NCBI GenBank assembly: GCA_026008535.1
Contig: BRKX01000015.1
Coordinates: 26,123,501 to 26,187,500, forward strand
Length of the DNA: 64,000 nucleotides
Source of the DNA: Perilla frutescens
Taxonomy: Eukaryota; Streptophyta; Magnoliopsida; Lamiales; Lamiaceae
Direction: 5' to 3'
In this document: positions 57,686 through 64,000 of the stretch, one piece after another
Layout of the letters: each line of letters begins with the position of its first letter
Numbering within the stretch: position 1 is the stretch's first letter
Notes under the pieces: model-generated
What the model was told of the DNA's origin: nothing
The model's database searches: none
The model's input: the letters and a program-made list of their open reading frames with translations, nothing else
Position numbers and translations under genes: made by a program

Positions 57686-58495
57686 TGAAGTAAAGAGGGC
57701 ATAAGGCCTAGGGAAACTGCTAGAAAATAAAGAACTAAAACTAAAATATGGATCTGGATGATTTGTTATGTTTTCGGATTTTTATGTCGTGCGTAAATGA
57801 TCCTCTTTAGTGGTATTTATATAGGTAGGTCGAATCCCTAGCATCCTTGGGCCACAAGTAAGTTTGAAGCTCAAATCGGCCCATAAAAGACTTAATTATG
57901 GACTGTCTGTTGGCGTGCCCATTCTTTTCTGTTCTGGCAGCTGTACTTTCCTTGTATGGATAGATCAACTTTCCTTATAGAGATAGGACAACTTTCCTTA
58001 TAGAGTAGATTCTGATTCTATCTCTTCAGCTCGTGCCCACAGGGGGACGCTTTCCTTATGGAGAAGATTGGTCTTCTAGAAGCTTTAAGATATCATCTCC
58101 AGATTTGGTAATATTCTCTTTAATATGATCTCCTTTCCTTATTTAACGAAATCTGGAATATCTTGGATGACTTCTGCCGAACTTCTCACATTGTGCCCAT
58201 AACAAGTCTGCCAGGTTTAGAATCTCCTCGAGTCTTGTGGGCAAATGGCCATTTCTCAGTGACATTGAAATGCGATGGACTCTACAAGCTGGCACCTTTC
58301 ATGGAGATTGGTGCTATGAAAATCTCATCGAACTTGTATCATCGTATTTCAGCTCCAAAATGCCCATAGTGCGTGATTTTACTCTCTCCATGCCCTTGCT
58401 CATATTTCTAGCTCTTTCCAACTCTAAAACAATAAAAACAAGGACAAAAGAATGAGAAAAAGACTCCAAAAATATGAGAGAAATTGGACTTGTCA
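57686..58495 (-). repeat. 3' LTR of the Athila-type element, about 0.8 kb
   Basis: Begins TGACAAGTCC after the purine tract CAAGTGGGTGGGTG and ends TTTACTTCA next to Copia gag sequence. A TATTTATATAGG motif near 57825 is a candidate TATA region. Confidence 0.65.
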
Positions 58496-60170
58496 CACCC
58501 ACCCACTTGAGTTATGCTTGTCCTCAAGCATGGGGTACAATGTGCACAAAAGAAAAGAATGAAAATAAAAGTAAGGCGGAAAAGACAGACACACAAAGAC
58601 TCGACATAAAGCATGCATAGACATAATTCCTTTCGGGCACAGAGGCTAAGTTTCTGATCTCATAGAACAACATGCAAACTGCTTAACACATCATTGTGCC
58701 CACTGTATCATCAAAATGAACTAAGTGATTGATTCACTCATATTTTCCCCACTCAAAGTGTTTTGGGCTCAGTGTATACGCTCAAGGAAAATATATTTGA
58801 ATTGAGTGTCACCATAGGCTTGCAATTGCTCTTTTTCCTCCGCCACTTTTTAGAATTGAGAACACACATGCTAAGGACTTAGAGGGTTGTAATGGGGCTA
58901 CGGGTTATAAGTAGGAAATATTTGGATCTGGGCTCAATTTAGTCAGGTTTTTCTTTTGGGGAGATTTATTCTTCAGTATTACTGGCCTTTGCCACCGTGC
59001 CCATTTTATGAAGCACATGTCCTAGATTTTTTCATTGTGGGCATTCTGAGCTTTCGATATTAGGGGGTTTCAGTACTTGGCTTTTTTTTCTTTTGATTTT
59101 TATCTCTTCTCTTTTTTTTCTTTTTTTCTTTTTTTTCTTCTTGTGCACTTTGTGCCTTGTAACACACCATATTATCCTTCCCTTGTGCCCATGGTCCTTT
59201 TTTATAGGTTTCGTGAAAGGAACTTGACCAGGGCATTATGAATTTTGGCTCAAAAAGGGCTGCAAAGATAATTTAAAGAGTGGTTTTATTTGGTCTTGTG
59301 GGCTCAGAAAGAAAAATTGCCTAAGCATTTTTGGTGTATCCTCAAATTCATTGTGACCTTGGAATAGAGCAGAAGCAAATTCTGGTTCTCCTAAATTCAA
59401 AGATGGAAAAATCACACAAGAAAGAATTATTGCAGACATCATGAAGATAGGCTCAATTCCTCACAGGGTACTTAGTTCATTCATCATTTAATCCGTGTTA
59501 CGGGCATGCTGACATGAATATGCAAATAAACAGGCTGTTTAATGGTCACAGAATCCTAGGCTCCATGCTTTCAAGTTCAAATATCTATACATGCTTGACT
59601 CAACTCTAACCAACAAAAGAAAGCGAAATAACCCTCATCCACACACTTTGCCTTAGGCAAACTGGGTGTGAAAAAAATTATTTCACGAACCAAAAACTCA
59701 ACAAAAACTAAGTGGCCATCCTACCCATACACTTTGTCTTAGGCAAAGTAGGTGAATAAGGTGGTCACTAAAATAAATAAAAAAAAACAGACTCCAAATG
59801 CCCTCGCCACCCACACACTTTGCTAGGCAAAGTGGGTGAACAAGGACGACTCTAGAAAGATAAAAAAACTAAACTAATGGAAAGAGGGAACCAGATCAGA
59901 GAGGGCATGCTATTCGATAAATCAGGCTTACTTGAAGTGGCGTGGAGGGCATTTTCCATTGTATTCCAGAATGATAGCCATTTTTCCCGTGTCCTGTACT
60001 GTAAAAACATAACTAGAGGAAACCGTAAAATTCATCCTATCAACTAAAAAAATTTTAAAAGGAAATAACAGAATTAAAATAAATTGCAAGAAAATAAATA
60101 AAAAAAAACTTGGGTTGTCTCCCAGTCAGCGCCCTAGTTATTATCGCGGGCACGATGTTTACTTTATTTT
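58496..60170 (-). other. 3' untranslated region of the Athila-type element
   Basis: Non-coding. Ends with GCTTGAGGACAAGCATAACTC (58530-58510, element sense), a known Athila 3' feature before the polypurine tract. Contains the TTTGCC...GGCAAA hairpin repeats at 59640-59840 and a T-rich block at 59080-59150. Confidence 0.55.
59640..59840. repeat. Three copies of a small hairpin motif
   Basis: ACACTTTGCCTTAGGCAAAC (59646), ACACTTTGTCTTAGGCAAAG (about 59728) and ACACTTTGCTAGGCAAAG (about 59813). Each is an inverted repeat with a tiny loop, followed by GGGTG or AGGTG and spaced about 85 bp apart. Confidence 0.75.
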
Positions 60171-60605
60171 TCACATGTAGATGGGCTCGACGAGCCTGAA
60201 AGATCCTAAAACAGGATCCTTGTGCCCATAGTAATGCTTCAATCTGGAATTAAACAGCAGAACCTTTTTCCCATGCTCAAATGGCTTGTGGCGAATGAGT
60301 TAGTCATAGGCTCGTTTCATTCTTTTCTTGTACAGACGCAACAATCTCATCGGTCGGTTTTTCTCCGTTGAGTTCAGATTTTTACTTATGATAACCGGAA
60401 ATGTTTTATTCTTCCCAAGATAGGCATACTTCAAGTGTCCGAAAAGATCTTTCAGTTCCAGCTGTGGTGCCCTCTGCACAGAGGGTATCAATTTTTCAGT
60501 CTGATTCGTGGTGGGCAACTTGTAATCCACCACTCCACATGGCATTTCCTCCAGGAAATACATCATCATGATAGCTTCTCTGATATCTTCATCTTCATCG
60601 ATGGC
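60171..60605 (-). pseudogene. Pol remnant: RT start joined to integrase C-terminal tail
   Basis: Frame continues from the protease ORF after one stop: DEDIREAIMMMYFLEEMPCG, then RAPQLELKDLFGHLKYAYLG and FPVIISKNLNSTEK, the usual Athila segment before RT. It then passes near 60365 to RLYKKRMKRAYD, a stop, HKPFEHGKKVLLFNSRLK and RLVEPIYM, which belongs to the end of integrase. RT, RNase H and the integrase core are therefore deleted. Confidence 0.7.
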
Positions 60606-60608
60606 ATC

Positions 60609-61589
60609 TCAATCAGTTAGGCTGGCCTGTAATGCCCATTCCAGTGGTTCTTGATTGTTCATTCTGGCAACCGTGGCTTGGGCATGACATTGGCTCACAA
60701 AGTTGATTGACTCCGGGTCTTGAGGGTATTTCATTACTTCAAAAATATTGAATACAACGATCTTTCCATCAAATTCACATGTCAGTGTGCCCTCATCGAC
60801 ATCAATCTTGGTACGAGTAGTCTTCATGAATGGTCTTCCGAGTAGTAACAATGATGAGGTGGGTGTTGTCGTGCCCATATCGAGCACATAGAAATCAGCT
60901 GGGAAAATCAGTTCCCCCACCTTAACTAGGACATCTTCTATCAGGCCTTCTGGGTAGACATTAGATCTATCCGCGAGCTGAATGATCACTCTTGTTTGCT
61001 TATGTGGTCCCAATTTTAGTTCCTCATAAATCGTCATGGGCATGACGTTTATGGATGCTCCGAGATTTAACACGGCTTTCTCAATCCTTCTATTTCCAAT
61101 AATGCATGGTATGATAAACATATCAGGATCTTCACACTTCTTGGGCATTTTCTTGAGGAATCCGACATATCGAGGTACTTGCCTAACAGCATCCAAGAGT
61201 GGAATATTGATTTCCACTTTGCGAAAAATCTTGAGAAGATCTTTTGTTTCTTCCTCCATTCTGTTGTGGGCAAGATGCTCTGGAAAAGGTGGTTTTCCGA
61301 CAGCCTTTGTTTTTTTCATCTTGGGCTCTGCAACCTTTTCTTTCTTTTTCTGTTCCTCTTCTTTTGTGCCCTCAATGTTTTCTATCTTCTCAGCTTCTGG
61401 TTCTGCAACAGCTTCTGGTAGCTCTTTTCCACTTCTCAAGGTCACAACATTCACTTGCTCTTGGGATTTCACCATTTGAGATGGTAATTGCCCATTTTTC
61501 TCTTCAAGTTGCTTGATGGCTTGGGTGAGCTGTGAAATTTGTTCGCTAACATAGTGCTTAAATTTTTCAGTTTCTTGCTGTGCCCTCAA
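60609..61589 (-). pseudogene. Athila-type gag end and aspartic protease
   Basis: 327 codons: a coiled-coil (QISQLTQAIKQLEEKNGQL), the linker NVVTLRSGKELPE, an acidic/basic low-complexity segment, KPPFPEHLAHNR, VPRYVGFLKKMPKK, then the protease with NLGASINVMPMTIYEELKLG and LLLGRPFMKTTRTKIDV. The catalytic Asp expected before LGAS is Asn, which should inactivate the protease. Ends in a stop before the RT remnant. Confidence 0.82.
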
Positions 61590-62439
61590 CGTCTATTGTG
61601 CCATGGTTTGGACCAGCTCCTCCAAAGAAGGTCTTTGCCTTTGATTTTGAAAAGGTGGCTGCATAAAAAGGTTTGTGGTTGGGCTTGTTCTGACATTTTC
61701 TACTTGAAGTTCTCATGATCTCTCCAACCTGGATTATATGTTTGAGAATAGGGATCATATCTTCTTTGACTGTTGTTATGCCCTCCGAAGGCATTTACTT
61801 CAGAAACTTCCTCCTGCAGCGTTGGGCATTCATCAGTAAGGTGGGCTATACTTTTGCAGACCCCACATGGTTTTTTCTTTTGTACTCATGTTGTGCTCAA
61901 AACCCTCTCCATTTTTTCAAAGAGCTTTTCCATATTGGCCTCAAAGTGCGTTGGTGTTCTAGCATCTGCAACTGTCCTTATGCCCTCGATACTCTCATCC
62001 CGATTCTCATCAGCCATTTCCGCTAAAATCCTGAAGGCTTCAGTTGGTAATTTGTTCAGAATGGATCCTCCACAAGAGGCATTGACAATGGTCCAGTCAT
62101 GTGCCCTCAAACCTGATACGAAGTATTGAATCAGATCATGATCTCGGATCTGATGTTGTGGGCACTTTGTCAACATGATCTGAAAGCGACTCTAATAGTC
62201 GTAGAAGCTCTCATTTGTGCCCATCTTTAGACTTCCAATTCTTCTTCTCATCTCTTGCACTCTGGATGCGGGAAAGTATTTCTCCAAAAACTTTTATTGC
62301 AGTTGCGCCCATATAGTCACACTGCCAGTCGGCAGAGTGTACAACCAGTCTCGTGCCCCGTCCTGTAGAGTAAACGGAAATGACACCAGTCGTACATATT
62401 GATTGATGCGATTCTGCAACCCCAGGACTTGTATCAGAT
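61590..62439 (-). pseudogene. Athila-type gag capsid and zinc knuckle, frameshifted
   Basis: Begins at the insertion site with IQVLGLQNRINQYVRLVSF, GARDWLYTLPTGS, then FQIMLTKCPQHQIRDHD, FVSGLRAHDW and LPTEAFRILAEMADEN. A CX2CX4HX4C knuckle (CGVCKSIAHLTDEC) lies at about 61869-61828, followed by YNPGWRDH. At least two frameshifts. Confidence 0.75.
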
Positions 62440-63001
62440 TGTCAGAGACGGAATCCTCGACCCAAACTTCACAACACGGATGAACTATAGGTATATGAAA
62501 CCTATAACCCAGCTATGATTGGAAATAAGAACCTTGGATGAAAATCGAAGACGCCACAAATAGTTGTGATCTACTGTTTCATAAGTCGGATGAACACGAC
62601 ACACAATTCAATAAAATCTCCAGAGAGAATTCTTAAATTTAATATATCAAAACTGTCTAATGAAATATAATACAAGCCCTTATATAGGTGGGCAAAATAA
62701 AACAATCCTAAAAGTAAAAAACCTAATCGAATGAGGAAATAACTAAATAGAAATCGGACAAATCCGCAACAGTCCAAATAGGCACGACTCGGGCCCACTC
62801 ACACCCCAGGTCGCGCTGTAGCTCGCGCCAGGCCCAGATCAGGACACATCACGGGCGTGACTGGTTCACTCGCACCACCACTCGCGCTCAGTCCAAAGCC
62901 AGACACGTCTCTGGTGCGACTGGTTCACTCGCACCGACACTCGCGTCAGCTTCTCCGAATGCTTGAACTCAGCCATTAGCACCCCAGCTAGGATCGTATC
63001 A

Positions 63002-63258
63002 TTTCCCGTCTCTTGAAAAAGATTTGTCCTCAAATCCGTACCTCCTCCTGGATCAAAAATGAACACGAACCAATCATTAAAATATTCCGCCACAGGCTGT
63101 ATAAGAGACATCTTCTAGATTATCCAGCCTGTGCTAAACGGACGCCACTTCAACACCATAGACTGCATATTCATAGGATTCAACAATAAGTCTGGTGACA
63201 CTTCTATGTTTGGCGGTATGTCTGCATCAACCTGTAAGACAAAAATATCACAAGAAAC
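63002..63258 (-). other. 3' internal region of the second Gypsy element
   Basis: Contains a short translated-looking stretch, ADIPPNIEVSPDLLLNPMNM and VAEYFNDWFVFIFDPGG. It is preceded by TTTTTGTCTTACAG, a possible 3' splice site joining it to the gag ORF, and followed by TTTGAGGACAAATC and the polypurine tract. Confidence 0.45.
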
Positions 63259-63987
63259 TCATGGATGACAAATATTAGAATTTATTTCTTCCACTTCTGG
63301 CTGCCCTCCATTAACTGGCTCTAGCTTTGGCTCGTCAATATCAATCGAAATTAACTGTTCTGGAGTTGCTTCTTCAACCTCACATACTTTAGAAACTGAA
63401 TCATCAATGGTTGACTCCCCCACATTTGAATCCTCCTCAACGAGCCCCTCCGGACCATCAACATCTTCAACAATCGCGTTTCCTCCATTGCAAATGTCTG
63501 AATTGTAGGAGGTCGCCATCTCTAAACCCGACTCTAGCACGCTTGTGACAGCACACCAATTAAAATTCCAAGTAGAGGATTTTGTAGGTGTAGTATTATC
63601 ATCCCTCCGCCTAAGCCGTTTCTCCACTTTGATTACTCCTTGCACCATATCCTCCAGCTCCCGTTGAGAAGAGTAAGACATGTGACGCCTTCTCAGCACC
63701 CTCTTCATCACCTGCCACATATCAATTGGCTCTCCAATACGTCGCCTCATGGAATAAAACTGATTCCACCAGGTAAGCACTTCATCACAGAATCCACTGG
63801 CAGCGATCTTAACCTTGCTCCGCTCAGGATAATCGTGACAGTCAAACAACAGTTCAATCTTCTTTTTCCACTCTAGGTACAACTCGGGATCACTTGTACC
63901 TCGGAACAGTGGAACGCCTGTTTCCCAATACTCCTCACATTCATCTCTATGATATTTTCTACCACCATAACCAGCAGAACCAATCAT
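63259..63987 (-). CDS. Gypsy gag-like ORF of the second element
   Basis: 242 codons. GVPLFRGTSDPELYLEWKKK, IELLFDCHDYPERSKVKIAA, VLTWWNQFYSMRRR and MKRVLRRRHM match the standard retrotransposon gag (capsid) layout of plant Gypsy elements. The rest (after about residue 140) is an acidic, unrelated tail ending EEINSNICHP in place of the zinc knuckle and pol. MIGSAGYGGRKYHRDE may not be the true start, since the window ends just upstream. Confidence 0.7.
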   Translation of the reverse strand: MIGSAGYGGRKYHRDECEEYWETGVPLFRGTSDPELYLEWKKKIELLFDCHDYPERSKVKIAASGFCDEVLTWWNQFYSMRRRIGEPIDMWQVMKRVLRRRHMSYSSQRELEDMVQGVIKVEKRLRRRDDNTTPTKSSTWNFNWCAVTSVLESGLEMATSYNSDICNGGNAIVEDVDGPEGLVEEDSNVGESTIDDSVSKVCEVEEATPEQLISIDIDEPKLEPVNGGQPEVEEINSNICHP

Positions 63988-64000
63988 CTCTTCTCTTTTT

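Larger units (their letters stand above)
57686..62439 (-). mobile_element. Athila-type Gypsy element, pol-deleted, inserted in the Copia gag
   Basis: Minus order: gag (62439-61590), protease (61589-60609), a short RT start fused to an integrase tail (60605-60171), a long 3' untranslated region, polypurine tract, 3' LTR (58495-57686). The 5' LTR is outside the window because another Gypsy element interrupts the gag at 62440. Athila type is inferred from gag and protease style. GGGCA/TGCCC words are strikingly frequent throughout. Confidence 0.78.
62440..64000 (-). mobile_element. Second Gypsy element, 3' part, inserted in the Athila-type gag
   Basis: 3' LTR 62440-63001 (562 bp; starts TGATACGATCC after AGAGACGGGAAA, ends GTCTCTGACA). 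It contains CTATATAAGGG (about 62685) and a GC-richer block with repeated GGTGCGAGTGAACCAGTC. Internal sequence follows to the window edge and includes a gag ORF but no protease, RT or integrase, so it looks non-autonomous. The drop in GGGCA/TGCCC density at 62440 agrees with this boundary. Confidence 0.68.

Overview
This is a stretch of nuclear DNA from a flowering plant. The host genes contain spliceosomal introns and have clear plant families: an ABCG7-type half transporter, a mitochondrial PPR protein and a fasciclin-like arabinogalactan protein. The rest is AT-rich DNA dominated by Copia, Gypsy, hAT, Mutator, Harbinger and SINE sequences. The style fits an asterid eudicot, perhaps Lamiales, but that is a weak inference. 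Coordinates are read by eye. Element ends supported by target-site duplications (TSDs) are firm to the base; others are approximate.

Layout: 1-1995, a PIF/Harbinger element (transposase with one internal stop, plus the second ORF). 3429-9431, a short candidate transcription unit whose TATA box and start codon are separated by a 5.8 kb Copia element (3587-9383, TSD AAAGT). 9551-12853, a Stowaway MITE and two Mutator-type MITEs. 13640-20759 (minus), the ABCG7 gene with 11 exons and one GC-AG intron. 21160-24459, an hAT element nested in another hAT element. 24962-25073, a SINE. 26076-33433, a Pack-MULE-like element carrying pieces of an unidentified host gene and itself split by two solo LTRs. 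34128-35871, a PPR gene with a 1-bp frameshift. 36485-37519 (minus), a FLA gene. 39209-41347, a decayed hAT element.

From 43489 to the right edge the window is one nest of retroelements read leftwards. The host of the nest is a Sirevirus-like Copia element: 3' LTR 43489-45256, pol 54175-57685. Between pol and LTR it holds about 7 kb of extra sequence with three diverged copies of one accessory gene (A, B, C), each with a TATAAATA box upstream. A solo Athila-type LTR splits copy B. A pol-deleted Athila-type Gypsy element (from 57686) sits in the Copia gag and is itself entered at 62440 by another Gypsy element running off the window.

The most unusual observations are the three-copy accessory gene array in the Copia element, the strong excess of the word GGGCA/TGCCC throughout the Athila-type element and its solo LTR, and the Pack-MULE. 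Only ABCG7 and the FLA gene look fully intact; the PPR gene is intact apart from one base.
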